64,000 nt of DNA from Aurantiacibacter luteus (GCF_001010945.1 NZ_LBHB01000002.1:982501-1046500); one strand, 5' to 3'; shown: positions 24,904-35,679, counted from the stretch's first letter. Notes: generated by a model not told the origin, from the sequence alone. Numbers and translations: made by a program.

Positions 24904-26949
24904 TCATTCGCCGCCCAGTTGCAGGTCCGGCCGCGGACCGGGCATGGCGGCGTCGCGGTCGCCGGTCTTCAGGTAGGTGTCGAACCACTCCATCATGCGC
25001 ACGTTGTAGTCGTAGCGTGCGGCGGCCTGGGCATTGCCGTGGCCTTCGCCGGGGTAGAGCACCAGCCGCACCGGGGTATCGGGCTGGCGCACCTTGATGT
25101 GGCGATAGAGCTCGTAGCTCTGCGTCGGGCTGACGCGCGGATCGTTGGCGCCGTGCATGATGAGCAGCGGCGTTTCCGCCCGGTCGACCCAGTAGATCGG
25201 GCTGCGCTGCAAAGTCTGGTCGTATTCGTCCCACACGTAACGACGCGCGTGGACGTTGTATTCCTCGCCCGGAATGTCCGTCGTGCCCCACTTCGAAAGG
25301 ATGTTGGAGATGCCCACGAACATCACGCCCGCGGCGAATTCCTCTGAGAAGTAGGTGCTGGCCCAGGCCGTGGCGTAACCGCCGTAGCTGCCGCCGGTCA
25401 CGCCCACGCGGGTCTCATCGGCGATTCCCGCCTCGACCAGCGCGCGCTTGGCATCGACGAGATCGTCGAACTCGGTGCCCGCCGCATCGCCCTGGTGCTG
25501 GCGGCTGAAGGCGCTGCCGTAGCCGGTCGAGCCACGGTAGTTGGGGCGGAACACCGCGTATCCTTCGCCCGCCGCGACATGGCCGGGGCTGGAGTAGTTC
25601 GTCGACCAGCCGTTGCTGTCGTGCGCCTCCGGCCCGCCGTGGACGTTGAGAATCAGCGGTGCGCCGCCGGAAGGCACGCCGCCGACGGGCTCGATCAGCA
25701 CGCCCTCGATCTCGGTCCCGTCGCGCGCGGTGTAGGTCCACGCGCGCTGCTGGCCGAAGTCGATGTCGGCAAGCCAGGGGTTGTGATCGGTCCAGCGTTC
25801 GAACCCGTCGGTGCGCGGGGTGTAGAGGAACAGCTCATTGGGAAAGGTCGGGGCATTGGCCTCGACGGTCAGGCGGTTGCCGCCCTGTTCGAGGCTGGAG
25901 AGGATGAGCTCGCCCGGATCGATTTCCTCCAGCATCCGCCCTTCGGCCGAATAGAAGCGCAGGCGCGTCTGCACGCCCACATCGATGATCGCCGCGAGGC
26001 GGCCGTCGGCCATCCACTCGGTATCGCCCGTCGCTTCCGCCGCGCCCTCGTTCAGCGCCCGCATGGCGCCGGTCGCGGCGTCGACGAGGTAGAGCGTGGT
26101 CGGCGCCGGGTCGTTGATGTCGGTGCCGGCCACCAGCGAGAGCTGCCGCCCGTCGGGCGAAATCTCGACATCGCCGATCTTGCCTGGCGTCTCGACCGCC
26201 AGCACGCTGCCGGTTGCAAGGTTAAGGATATTGGCGCGCTTGGAGGTGTAGCTGTCGTCCACCAGCGGCGAGGGCGCGCTGGTGATCAGCGCCCAGTCTC
26301 CGCCCGGCGCGATGGTCATGCTGTCGACGTAGCCCGGCACGGTGACGGCGACGGGATCGGCGTCCACCTCCGCGCCGACGTTCGCCACGAACATGCGGTT
26401 GAGCCGCTGCTCCTCCTCGTAGACGACGCTGGTGAAACCGGCCTCGGCCTCGGCATCGCGCGCCTCGTCGGGCGCGGCGCTGGCGAGCATGTAGACGCGG
26501 GCACCGTCGGGCGAGAAGGCATAGGCGGAAACGCGCGCGTCCGCGACGCCGGCGATCTGGCGGTGCGATCCGCCATCGACCGGAATGCCCCACAGCGCGC
26601 GGTCGCCACCGTCCTCGGCCCAGAGGAAGGTAATCATGCGCCCGTCCGGCGTGAAGCCGATGTTCGAGACGTTCATGTCCTCGGGCAGGAAGGCACGCGC
26701 CTGCATCGGCCCGTCGGCAAGGAACAGCTGTTGCTGCGCGGTCGAGGTGTCCTCGCCCATGGTCACGTCGGGATAGTGGACGCGGGTATAGGCGATCCGC
26801 GTGCCGTCGGGCGAGACGGCGACGGTGCCGGTATTCTCGATCCGGGCGATGTCCTCCGGCGTCAGGTCGCGCGCGGCGGCGGGGGCGAGGGGCAGGGCCA
26901 AAGGCATTAGGGTGGCCGTGGCGAGCAGGGCGGCGCGCAGCATGGTCAT
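24904..26949 (-). CDS. S9 family prolyl oligopeptidase-like peptidase
   Basis: Encodes 681 residues from ATG 26949. A signal peptide (LMPLALPLAPAAARD) points to the periplasm. An N-terminal beta-propeller with several VSPDGTRIAY/FSPDGARVY repeats precedes a C-terminal alpha/beta-hydrolase domain: nucleophile Ser in VTGGSYGGYATAW, Asp in MHGANDPRVSP, His in YPGEGHGNAQ, and a VHGGPEAH oxyanion loop. This is the acylaminoacyl/dipeptidyl-type S9 group that degrades short peptides. A longer in-frame extension upstream is not needed, since ATG 26949 gives the signal peptide. It is convergent to MipA/OmpV across a shared terminator. Confidence 0.9.
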   Translation of the reverse strand: MTMLRAALLATATLMPLALPLAPAAARDLTPEDIARIENTGTVAVSPDGTRIAYTRVHYPDVTMGEDTSTAQQQLFLADGPMQARAFLPEDMNVSNIGFTPDGRMITFLWAEDGGDRALWGIPVDGGSHRQIAGVADARVSAYAFSPDGARVYMLASAAPDEARDAEAEAGFTSVVYEEEQRLNRMFVANVGAEVDADPVAVTVPGYVDSMTIAPGGDWALITSAPSPLVDDSYTSKRANILNLATGSVLAVETPGKIGDVEISPDGRQLSLVAGTDINDPAPTTLYLVDAATGAMRALNEGAAEATGDTEWMADGRLAAIIDVGVQTRLRFYSAEGRMLEEIDPGELILSSLEQGGNRLTVEANAPTFPNELFLYTPRTDGFERWTDHNPWLADIDFGQQRAWTYTARDGTEIEGVLIEPVGGVPSGGAPLILNVHGGPEAHDSNGWSTNYSSPGHVAAGEGYAVFRPNYRGSTGYGSAFSRQHQGDAAGTEFDDLVDAKRALVEAGIADETRVGVTGGSYGGYATAWASTYFSEEFAAGVMFVGISNILSKWGTTDIPGEEYNVHARRYVWDEYDQTLQRSPIYWVDRAETPLLIMHGANDPRVSPTQSYELYRHIKVRQPDTPVRLVLYPGEGHGNAQAAARYDYNVRMMEWFDTYLKTGDRDAAMPGPRPDLQLGGE

Positions 26950-27044
26950 CGGGGCATCCTGTGATTGTGGTTTCTGTTGTGACCACTGCATAGCGAACCG
27001 CGCGCCGGTGGCAAACCGTGCGGCGTCAGCGCCGGATCGAGGGC

Positions 27045-27725
27045 TCAGCGCCCGCGCATGAACATGTTGATGGTCAGCCGCCCATGGGCCGGATCGCTCG
27101 TCAACCCCGCGGGATCGGGAATGACGCCCGAATGCAGCAGCCGCCCGCGATAGAGCACCAGCCGGTCCACTTGCGCCTCCACCCGGCCGATTTCCTCGAA
27201 CCGTTCGCTGCTGCCGACATGGTAGCGGGCAGGCGGCATTCCGTATTCCCGCTCGTCCTCGGCGAGGCCCGCGCGGTAGGCGTCGACGCGGGCTTCGTCG
27301 ATGGTCTCGAACCCGGTGCGGCAATGGCGGTAGAAAGCCGTGCCCCCGCTCTCCGGCCCGAGCAGGTAATGCATTACCGCGATGACCTCGCCGTCGGCAT
27401 GATCGTAGTGCGGGATTCGCTGGAGCGGCGCGAGGTCGGCCTCCGGCGTGGTGACTATCGAATATGTCGAGACGTCCATGCTCACGCCCCTTCGGAAGCC
27501 GAACACCTGTTGCAGCGCCTGGAACAGCAGCGGGCGTACCCGCTCGAGGTAGTCCGGCGGGCACCAGGCGCGAATGCCGGGGTAGCTCGCCCCGCCGTCC
27601 TGGAATTGCGCCGAACGCCCCCGCGCCAGCAAGGCCTCGGGCTGACCACTGGCATTGTCGATCACGACGAGCGGCTGGCCTTCCCTGCCGAGGCGCCGGA
27701 CGGAGACTTGGGGGGCTGGGGTCAC
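27045..27725 (-). CDS. DUF6445 family 2OG-Fe(II) oxygenase-like protein
   Basis: A 226-residue soluble protein. The double-stranded beta-helix oxygenase pattern is seen in IPHYDHADGEVIAVMHYLL (HxD iron ligands near residue 109) and a distal LLHSGVIPDP with a histidine as third ligand, plus RLTINMFMRGR at the end with the Arg expected to bind 2-oxoglutarate. DUF6445 members usually lie next to tryptophan halogenases or TonB receptors; none is seen here, so this copy is solitary. The enzyme's substrate is unknown. Confidence 0.7.
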   Translation of the reverse strand: MTPAPQVSVRRLGREGQPLVVIDNASGQPEALLARGRSAQFQDGGASYPGIRAWCPPDYLERVRPLLFQALQQVFGFRRGVSMDVSTYSIVTTPEADLAPLQRIPHYDHADGEVIAVMHYLLGPESGGTAFYRHCRTGFETIDEARVDAYRAGLAEDEREYGMPPARYHVGSSERFEEIGRVEAQVDRLVLYRGRLLHSGVIPDPAGLTSDPAHGRLTINMFMRGR

Positions 27726-27788
27726 GATGACGCCACCCTGCGCCGCGCCGCGCGCCGGGTCAACGGCGGCGCGGCGCGGGCAGCGGGA

Positions 27789-28304
27789 TCAGGCGTCCTC
27801 GTGCTGCTCGATGTAGGTGTCGGGGTCCTTCTCCTTGCGCTCGAACCCGCTCACGTGGCTGAGTTCAAAGGCGAGGTACTGGACGCCCAGCTTTACCCGC
27901 TCTTCCAGCGGCACCTGGCGGCGGAAGTCGGTAAGGCCCTGTCGCTCTTCCTCGCTCAGGTGCTTGGAGTTCTGAAGGTTGGCCTGGTCGACGGCCTTCC
28001 ACCATCCGTCCGAGCCGACCGCGTGCTCCTTGGCCGCCTCGGCCGCCTTTTCGATCTTGTTGTGATCGTCGATGGCGTCCTCGGTCGTCTCGCTAGCGCT
28101 GTCGCTGTCGAGCGCGCCTTCGCCGCACTGGAGCAGGCGCGGATAGAAGAACCGTTCCTCGGCCTCGGCGTGGGCTTCGAGGTGATCGCGCAGGTAGCCG
28201 AAGATCCGCCCCGCCGCATCGCTGTCGCCGCGCGCCTCGTCGAGGGCGGCGAACAGCATGCGCTGGCGCTGGTGGTCGGCAAGGATGCAATCGACGATAT
28301 CCAT
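27789..28304 (-). CDS. Hemerythrin HHE-domain protein
   Basis: A 171-residue four-helix protein. The hemerythrin iron ligands are placed as DCILADHQRQR (first His), RDHLEAHAEAEERFFYP (His/Glu pair) and DDHNKIE, with a further SKHLSEEE. These HHE proteins bind a di-iron centre and handle oxygen, NO or iron, often in stress responses. An EcfG-type promoter (28344-28369) lies 39 bp upstream of its start, consistent with general-stress control. It is divergent from the thiC riboswitch. Confidence 0.87.
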   Translation of the reverse strand: MDIVDCILADHQRQRMLFAALDEARGDSDAAGRIFGYLRDHLEAHAEAEERFFYPRLLQCGEGALDSDSASETTEDAIDDHNKIEKAAEAAKEHAVGSDGWWKAVDQANLQNSKHLSEEERQGLTDFRRQVPLEERVKLGVQYLAFELSHVSGFERKEKDPDTYIEQHEDA

Positions 28305-28343
28305 GGGTGGTCTGTCCTGTTGTCTGTTGGGGTGTGCCCGATG

Positions 28344-28369
28344 AACGGGCGCACGCCGGGTGGGGTTCC
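28344..28369 (-). promoter_or_regulatory. EcfG-type promoter before the hemerythrin gene
   Basis: Read on the minus strand: GGAAC (28369-28365), 17 nt, CGTT (28347-28344). A full consensus match in the intergenic region 39 bp ahead of the hemerythrin start. Confidence 0.7.
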
Positions 28370-28407
28370 GGGCAATGGACAGCGGGTGACGAAAGTCCTA
28401 CATCGAG

Positions 28408-30457
<2,050 letters not shown>

Positions 30458-30458
<1 letters not shown>

Positions 30459-30868
30459 TGAGTGAGGCCGATCCGTTCCCGCAGGTCTACCTCCATGGCA
30501 CTCGCGCTGAGCTGAAGGCGGGCGACCTGATCACCGTGGACTACACCTCGAACTTCGACGACCGCGCGCTGTCGTGGGTCTATTTCTCCGCCGCCATGCA
30601 CGCTGCCAAGTGGGGCAGCGCGCTGGCCAGGGGCGAGGGGGCGGAGCGCATCTATGCGGTGGTGCCCACCGGCCCGATCGAGGACGATCCCAACGTCACC
30701 GACAAGAAGTTCCCCGGCAACCCCACCCGCAGCTACCGCTCGCGAGATCCACTGCTGGTGGTCGGCGAACTGACCAGCTGGGAGCCGTTCTCTCCTGAAG
30801 AAGTGCAGCGGATGAAGGACGGACTCGCCGAGCTCAAGCGGCAGGGCAAGGACGTGATCATCGACTAA
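30458..30868 (+). CDS. arr: NAD+-rifampin ADP-ribosyltransferase (Arr family)
   Basis: A 136-residue Arr-type protein starting at ATG 30458, one base inside the thiC stop. Family hallmarks: VYLHGTRAELKAGDLIT, SWVYFSAAMHAAKWGSALA, RIYAVVPTGPIEDDPNVTDK, and KFPGNPTRSYRSRDPLLVVGE; the His-Tyr-Asp set of Arr enzymes fits positions in HGT, YFSA and EDDPN. Arr inactivates rifampin by ADP-ribosylation; chromosomal homologues may have other native targets. Being fused to the thiC transcript, it should fall under the TPP riboswitch unless a promoter lies in the thiC 3' end. It is bracketed by two thiC 3' ends. Confidence 0.9.
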
Positions 30869-30875
30869 GCTGTAA

Positions 30876-31178
<303 letters not shown>

Positions 31179-31340
31179 TCGGCGCACACGACGGCATCAA
31201 GTCTTGCGGTAAAGCGGCGCGGATAGCTGGGCGCCGTGTCGAAGTGCGACCAGGTCTGCATTGTTGACGTGATTGGCCTCGACCCCTGTTTCCCCCCTAT
31301 TGGCGTCTGCTGCGGAGGAGGGGGGATGGCGAAAGTGCAA

Positions 31341-31754
31341 CTACCGCACCTTGTTCGTTATTCGCTGGTCCATCGACACCCCAATTACCAGCACCACAAG
31401 TGCGGGAAGGGCCCAGAACGCACTGGCGACCAGAAATAACGACCGCTCTCCATAGGGAAGGACCAAGGCGCAAATATCAAAAGTCACGACGGTTATCATG
31501 CAACCGGCAAACCAAATCGGCCAGTATCGATGAGAGCGGAATGCATGCCACCAGATGTAGCCCAACAGAAGAACATCGATGCCAGCTACCGCAAGTTGGG
31601 CCGTGTAAAAGTGCAAAAAGAGTTGCGCGGCGCAGGTGAGAATTGCGGCAGTTCCTATCGCAAGAATGGCGGGTCGATCCGCAGGATCACCCGCCCGCCC
31701 TCCGAATCCCAGTGCTATGGCTAGCAATAAGAGGAAGGCGAGCGGTGCAATCAT
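31341..31754 (-). CDS. Small four-helix membrane protein
   Basis: A 137-residue protein with four hydrophobic segments (APLAFLLLLAIALGFGG; ILAIGTAAILTCAAQLFLHFY; WPIWFAGCMITVVTFDICALVL; SLFLVASAFWALPALVVLVIG). No family is recognised. It ends 6 bp before... its start lies 6 bp after the stop of the 110-residue gene upstream, so the two are probably co-transcribed with the LuxR-type gene. GC content of the region is clearly below the rest of the window. Function unknown. Confidence 0.6.
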   Translation of the reverse strand: MIAPLAFLLLLAIALGFGGRAGDPADRPAILAIGTAAILTCAAQLFLHFYTAQLAVAGIDVLLLGYIWWHAFRSHRYWPIWFAGCMITVVTFDICALVLPYGERSLFLVASAFWALPALVVLVIGVSMDQRITNKVR

Positions 31755-31760
31755 GTGTTT

Positions 31761-32093
31761 TCAGACCAGTTCTGTCAGGCCGGTGGGCTCTACAGGGACT
31801 CCACCCGGACAACCAAATGCTGTTTCACGCAAAGTCGAGCGGCGCTGGATCAGCGTGAGTTCGCGTGTCGTTGCGCTAATTTCAGCGCGGCTGGCGATCA
31901 GTTTGGACAGGCCCTCGCCAGCACTGGCCAGCGCCATCTGAGCGGAGCCAACCGGCATCTTCGATGCCTTGCTGACTTCGACGATACTGGCACAGAGATG
32001 GGCGAGGGACATGACCGCGTTATCTACGGCATCGACCGATTCCTGCGTGTCCTTGGCGATCACCTGTCCCGCGGCCTGTTCGATTTTATGCAT
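31761..32093 (-). CDS. Small soluble protein, middle gene of LuxR-type unit
   Basis: About 110 residues from ATG 32093 (MHKIEQAAGQVIAKDT); an upstream in-frame start is possible but would overlap the regulator gene. The sequence is Ala/Ser-rich and helical (VDNAVMSLAHLCASIVEVSKAS...AQMALASAGEGLSKLIASRAEISATTREL), reading like a small coiled-coil or chemotaxis-like accessory protein. No recognised domain. It lies 55 bp downstream of the LuxR-type regulator and 6 bp before the membrane protein gene. Confidence 0.55.
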   Translation of the reverse strand: MHKIEQAAGQVIAKDTQESVDAVDNAVMSLAHLCASIVEVSKASKMPVGSAQMALASAGEGLSKLIASRAEISATTRELTLIQRRSTLRETAFGCPGGVPVEPTGLTELV

Positions 32094-32148
32094 GGCAAAG
32101 CTCCTTGGAAACTGCGCCCAAGATCGGACGCGTTTGCCAATACAGGCT

Positions 32149-32652
32149 TCAGCCCGGGCCATTTGCCAACTCAGACACAGCGATAATGGACAATATTACC
32201 ACACAGGTGCCGAGGATACAGCACATCGCAACCCGCAAGATATAGGCGCGGCGTTGACTCGAGGATACAGCGTTCGTCTCACCACCCAAGGGGGGTAGCC
32301 ATTTGGTCTTCTCCGAATCTGCAATGGTGCTGGCAGTAGGGGCACCCGATCCATCATCTGACTGCGCGGTGACAAGCCATTCGTCGGCGGTCGCGGACGA
32401 CCGCAACATGAAGCCATCCTGTTTCCCCTGTCTCTCAACCTCATTGTCGAGCTCGCTCAGACGCGCGACTGCCGCAAGGCGATTGTTGGCTCCCAGAGTT
32501 TCCATTGCGGTGGCGACATGCTGTTCGACCGTCCGATGGGATATCTCCAATTCACGGGCGATCTGCTTGGATGTCAGCCCCATCTTGACGAGCGTCATGC
32601 ATTCACGTTGCCGCGCAGTCAGTCCGGCTGCATTCGCTGTGCTATCTGACAC
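32149..32652 (-). CDS. LuxR-type HTH regulator with C-terminal membrane anchor
   Basis: A 167-residue protein from GTG 32652, chosen because GGAGG lies 8 nt upstream. The N-terminal LuxR/GerE helix-turn-helix is complete: LTARQRECMTLVKMGLTSKQ, IARELEISHRTVEQHV, AMETLGANNRLAAVARL. There is no receiver or autoinducer domain. A single membrane helix (ILRVAMCCILGTCVVILSIIAV) sits near the C-terminus, so the DNA-binding head would be tethered on the cytoplasmic face. Such membrane-tethered LuxR proteins occur in sphingomonads; the signal is unknown. It heads a three-gene lower-GC unit next to the thiC duplication. Confidence 0.8.
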   Translation of the reverse strand: MSDSTANAAGLTARQRECMTLVKMGLTSKQIARELEISHRTVEQHVATAMETLGANNRLAAVARLSELDNEVERQGKQDGFMLRSSATADEWLVTAQSDDGSGAPTASTIADSEKTKWLPPLGGETNAVSSSQRRAYILRVAMCCILGTCVVILSIIAVSELANGPG

Positions 32653-33062
32653 CAAGCTTACCTCCAAAACGGATGCAAAATATGGAGACTGCGGAGACTG
32701 CGGCAAGCGTATTGTGGCCCGCCGTCCATTCCCGCTGCTGAAGCAAGATGACAAGCGTGGTTCGTTTTAATGCAGAAGCGCTAGGACAGTCGCGCCGCGA
32801 CAGACGCAACAAGGCGACAGACAAGGCAAATTGCCCCTCGGTCGGACTAAGCGAGGGCTGCGAAGCACCGGTCTCGAACGCAATCTCCGCGCCTTGGCTT
32901 TACGGGTTTCCTCGCCCGACTTGCGTCTGCTTTCGGCCATGATCGGTTCCAATTGGGGCGAAAGGTCCCTAGCCCATATGAGGTGGCGTATCGCAAAATC
33001 CGCGCGAAATGCGACGGACCTGGGGGCTGGCATGACGTGCGCTTCCCGCGCATAGGTGCGCT
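32653..33062. other. Intergenic stretch with no supported gene
   Basis: About 410 bp between the divergent LuxR-type gene and the small plus-strand gene at 33063. It holds a short tandem duplication (GGAGACTGC twice near 32684-32703). Short open frames exist on both strands but none has a ribosome binding site, signal peptide or familiar domain. The regulator's promoter must be here, but no clear box was read. Confidence 0.5.
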
Positions 33063-33218
33063 ATGGCCGACCTTTACCTGAAGAACCTCGAATCCGAACG
33101 CCTCCAGCTGTGGGCGACCTGCCGCCTCAAGGGGCTGGCGCGGGACACGCCCGAGCGGCAGCGTATCGCGGCGCTCGACGAAGTGATCGCGGCGCACAAG
33201 GCGAAGGCCTGGGGCTAG
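33063..33218 (+). CDS. Small conserved-looking protein (51 aa)
   Basis: Encodes 51 residues (starts MADLYLKNLESERLQLW, ends AHKAKAWG), a charged, helical mini-protein too short for most gene callers. It ends in a TAG overlapping the convergent UPF0178 gene by 4 bp. The start falls right after the low-GC region, where GC returns to the genome norm. No family is recognised, but the amino acid composition is ordinary and codon use matches the rest of the window. Confidence 0.5.
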   Translation: MADLYLKNLESERLQLWATCRLKGLARDTPERQRIAALDEVIAAHKAKAWG

Positions 33219-33691
33219 CGCACGGCGCGGGAGAGCCGCACCAGTTCCCGGTCCAGCGCCTGCAGGAACCGCGAGCGGTCCTCCTTTCGGAACGGTGCCG
33301 GTCCGCCGCCGCTCCCTCCCAGCGGGCCGTCCATCCCCGCGCGCAGGTCGGCCAGAATCGCGCGGGTGGCGACCGCGCCGCCCATGCTGGCGGCGTCGAA
33401 GGGTTTGCCGGTGTGCGCCAACACGGTCGCGCCGGCCTTTAGCGCGCGGTCGGCGAGGAGGATGTCGCCGGTCACCACCAGCGTCCTCGGCCCTGCGGCT
33501 TCCGCGATCCAGTCGTCCGCCGCGTCGAAGGCGTCGGAGACCGTCACCCGCTTCACCCGCTCGCTCACGGGCACGCGGAACACTTGGTTGCTGACCACGC
33601 GGACATGCGCGCCGTGGCGCTCGGCCACGCGGTAGATCTCTTCCTTCACCGGGCAGGCGTCGGCATCGACGAGGATAGTCACAGGGTCCAT
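33215..33691 (-). CDS. UPF0178 (YaiI/YqxD) family protein
   Basis: A 158-residue protein of the DUF188 family, which has a PIN-like/NYN-type fold. Signature segments: ILVDADACPVKEEIYRVAER at the start, DAADDWIAEAAGP, VTGDILLADRALKAGA and GKPFD. Conserved acidic residues suggest a nuclease-like metal site, but no activity has been shown for the family. It overlaps the convergent 51-residue gene by 4 bp. Confidence 0.88.
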   Translation of the reverse strand: MDPVTILVDADACPVKEEIYRVAERHGAHVRVVSNQVFRVPVSERVKRVTVSDAFDAADDWIAEAAGPRTLVVTGDILLADRALKAGATVLAHTGKPFDAASMGGAVATRAILADLRAGMDGPLGGSGGGPAPFRKEDRSRFLQALDRELVRLSRAVR

Positions 33692-33822
33692 ACAACCGGG
33701 ATAGCGCCGCGCGGGCGCTCACGCGAACTTCTTTCGCATGGCTGTCACGCTTAGGCGGGGCCGCTCGCGTCGCGGGGTCGCCGGGCGCACTACGGTCTTT
33801 GGCCCATGCGCCGGCAAATCTC

Positions 33823-33847
33823 GGAACACGCGCGCATCCACCCCGTT
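33823..33847 (+). promoter_or_regulatory. EcfG-type promoter before the fasciclin gene
   Basis: GGAAC (33823-33827), 16 nt, CGTT (33844-33847), a full consensus match 82 bp before the fasciclin start. Confidence 0.65.
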
Positions 33848-33929
33848 GGTTGGGGGACGGCGCGTAGCCCGAACGGGTTATCGCCTTTCGCCGTATATGC
33901 CCCAACAGACGTAAAACAGGACAGTTCCC

Positions 33930-34517
33930 ATGAAATTCCATATGCTTGCCCTGACCTCGGCCGCCGCGCTCGCGCTGGCGGCGTGCTCGGATGGCGCCGA
34001 AGAGGCCACCCCCGCTGCCGAAGACACTGCGATGGCCGACACCACCGCCAACGACATGGCGACCGAAACCGGCACCATCGTCGAGGTGGCGCAGGGCAAT
34101 CCCGACTTCTCCACGCTGGTGAGCGCCGTGACCTCGGCGCAGCTGGCCGAGACGCTTTCGGGCACCGGCCCCTACACCGTCTTCGCGCCGACCAACGCCG
34201 CCTTCGAAAAGGTGCCGCAGGCCACGCGCGACGAACTGATGAGCGAGGCGGGCCGTGAGGACCTGACGGGCATCCTCACCTACCACGTCGTCGAAGGCAA
34301 TGTGGATGCCGCCACGCTGACGCAGGCCATCCAGGATGCGGGCGAGGCCGGTTACACGATCAACACCGTCAACGGCGGAACGCTGACGGCCATGATGGAC
34401 GGCGAGAACGTGGTCCTGCGCGATGCCGCCGGCAACACCGCGACAGTGACGGCGACCGACGTGCCGGCTTCCAACGGCGTGATCCACGCGATCGACACCG
34501 TGCTGATGCCGAGCTGA
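33930..34517 (+). CDS. Fasciclin-domain lipoprotein
   Basis: A 195-residue exported protein: lipoprotein signal (LTSAAALALAACSD), an Ala/Thr-rich linker, then one fasciclin (FAS1) domain with the H1 motif TVFAPTNAAFEKVP, the ILTYHVVEGNV segment and the H2-type VIHAIDTVLMP end. Bacterial FAS1 proteins are envelope-bound and often linked to adhesion, biofilm or stress. An EcfG-type promoter upstream and an intrinsic terminator just after the stop make it a monocistronic, probably stress-induced unit. Confidence 0.9.
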   Translation: MKFHMLALTSAAALALAACSDGAEEATPAAEDTAMADTTANDMATETGTIVEVAQGNPDFSTLVSAVTSAQLAETLSGTGPYTVFAPTNAAFEKVPQATRDELMSEAGREDLTGILTYHVVEGNVDAATLTQAIQDAGEAGYTINTVNGGTLTAMMDGENVVLRDAAGNTATVTATDVPASNGVIHAIDTVLMPS

Positions 34518-34535
34518 TCTCGCTTAGATGCAATA

Positions 34536-34567
34536 AAGAGGGGCGGCCTGCGGGTCGCCCCTTTTTG
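34536..34567 (+). terminator. Rho-independent terminator after the fasciclin gene
   Basis: A GGGGCGGCCTGCGGGTCGCCCC hairpin followed by a run of T (TTTTTGTTT). It also faces the convergent K+ channel gene, whose stop begins 8 bp later. Confidence 0.85.
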
Positions 34568-34574
34568 TTTGCGC

Positions 34575-35000
34575 CTAGCGCCGCCCCAGCCGCGCAAGCA
34601 GGCCCACGAAGAAAGCCGTCGACCAGCCCAGCAGCAGCACGCCATTGATTCCTTCGATCGCGGCGACCAGTTGCCAGGCGCGCGCCACGCCCTCGTCGTC
34701 GTAGCCCACGGTGCCGTAGGTGATGGTGCTGAAATAGACCGCCGTGTGCAGGTCGGGCAGGGCTCCGGCGCCGAGGTAGAGCAGGGCGTAAAGCCAGATC
34801 TCGATCCCGTGGATGGCGAACAGGCCGAGCACCACGGCCAGCGTCACGGTCACGCCGCGCGGGGAGAGGGGGGAGACGCGCTCGGTCTGCTCTTCCCGCT
34901 GCTCCAGCCGCAGCAACCGGGCGAGCAGCAGCAGCCCGCCGCCGTGGATCAGCACGGTCGCCAGCACCATCGCGGTGGCAATGGCGAGCTGGGCGATCAT
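34575..35000 (-). CDS. Two-TM potassium channel (Ion_trans_2 type)
   Basis: About 141 residues from ATG 35000. It starts with two hydrophobic stretches (QLAIATAMVLATVLIHGGGLLLLA, VTVTLAVVLGLFAIHGIEIWLYALLYL) followed by the pore loop STITYGTVGYDD, whose TxGxVGY is the K+ selectivity filter, and a final helix LLLGWSTAFFVGLLARL. There is no RCK or cyclic-nucleotide domain, so gating is not evident. It would be a tetramer in the inner membrane. A longer N-terminus (to 35120) is in frame but lacks sense. Confidence 0.82.
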   Translation of the reverse strand: MIAQLAIATAMVLATVLIHGGGLLLLARLLRLEQREEQTERVSPLSPRGVTVTLAVVLGLFAIHGIEIWLYALLYLGAGALPDLHTAVYFSTITYGTVGYDDEGVARAWQLVAAIEGINGVLLLGWSTAFFVGLLARLGRR

Positions 35001-35104
35001 GCGCGCCGGGGCCGCAAGTCGGGGTTGCGCGAGCAAGGCAGGGGCGGTGTGAGCGGCATGGCCTTTCCGACCTACCCGCTGCACCGCTGCGCGCAAGTGC
35101 GCGG

Positions 35105-35130
35105 GGAACGGGGCGGGCAAGAGGCGCGTT
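35105..35130 (+). promoter_or_regulatory. EcfG-type promoter, very close to a start codon
   Basis: GGAAC (35105-35109), 17 nt, CGTT (35127-35130). The next ATG is at 35140, only 9 nt away, so transcription would begin almost at the start codon (leaderless). May be chance. Confidence 0.4.
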
Positions 35131-35139
35131 TATCGGACC

Positions 35140-35679
35140 ATGACCCGCCGACCCCTTTTTGCCGTGACCGTGCCGCTCGCACTCGTGCTCTCCGCATGCT
35201 CCGATGAACCGGTCGACGAGGCCCCCCAGCCTCCGGCTAATGAGGCCACGGCGGAGCCCGCCCCGGCGGCCAGCGCCTCCGCCGCATCCGCATTCCCCGC
35301 AGGCGAATGGGACATGGTTTCGAGCGGCGAGGGCGACGGGCTGTTCTTTGCCGCGCGCGAGGGCGAGCCGGGACTGGTGCACATCTTCTGCCCCGCCGAG
35401 GGCGCATTGCTGGTGAACGTCAACAGCTTCCGTCCCGTCGGCAGCGAGGAGCGCCTGAGCTTCGGCTCGGGCGGCGCGGTGCTGACGCTGGTGGCCGACC
35501 CGGCGGGCGATTCCTTGCGCGGCGGGGTGAGCGGCGAGGGCCCCGTGCCCGGCGAACTGCGCGCGGCGCTGACCGGGGTGGAGGGCGTTTCCGTCAATTA
35601 CGGCGGCCAGAGCTTAGGCCCGCTGCCGCCGGTCCCGGCGCAGGTGGCGCAGGATTTCGACACAGGTTGCAACGATTGA
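35140..35679 (+). CDS. Lipoprotein of unknown function
   Basis: A 179-residue lipoprotein: signal TVPLALVLSACSDEP, an Ala/Pro-rich linker, and a domain of unknown type containing FFAAREGEPGLVHIFCPAEG and a closing DFDTGCND. No recognised motif. It could be a small periplasmic ligand binder. A GGAAC-N17-CGTT match directly upstream would give a leaderless mRNA. Divergent from the K+ channel gene by 139 bp. Confidence 0.65.
   Translation: MTRRPLFAVTVPLALVLSACSDEPVDEAPQPPANEATAEPAPAASASAASAFPAGEWDMVSSGEGDGLFFAAREGEPGLVHIFCPAEGALLVNVNSFRPVGSEERLSFGSGGAVLTLVADPAGDSLRGGVSGEGPVPGELRAALTGVEGVSVNYGGQSLGPLPPVPAQVAQDFDTGCND

Noticed and set aside
24904-27564. Longer 886-residue version of the S9 peptidase
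   Set aside because: The extension before ATG 26949 is low-complexity and overlaps the DUF6445 gene. The signal peptide begins at 26949.
31236-31439. Short plus-strand frame after the thiC fragment
   Set aside because: It overlaps the four-TM gene in antisense, has no ribosome binding site and no recognisable sequence.
32767-33055. Short frames on both strands between the LuxR-type gene and 33063
   Set aside because: No start signals, no domain, and the frames overlap each other. Left as intergenic.
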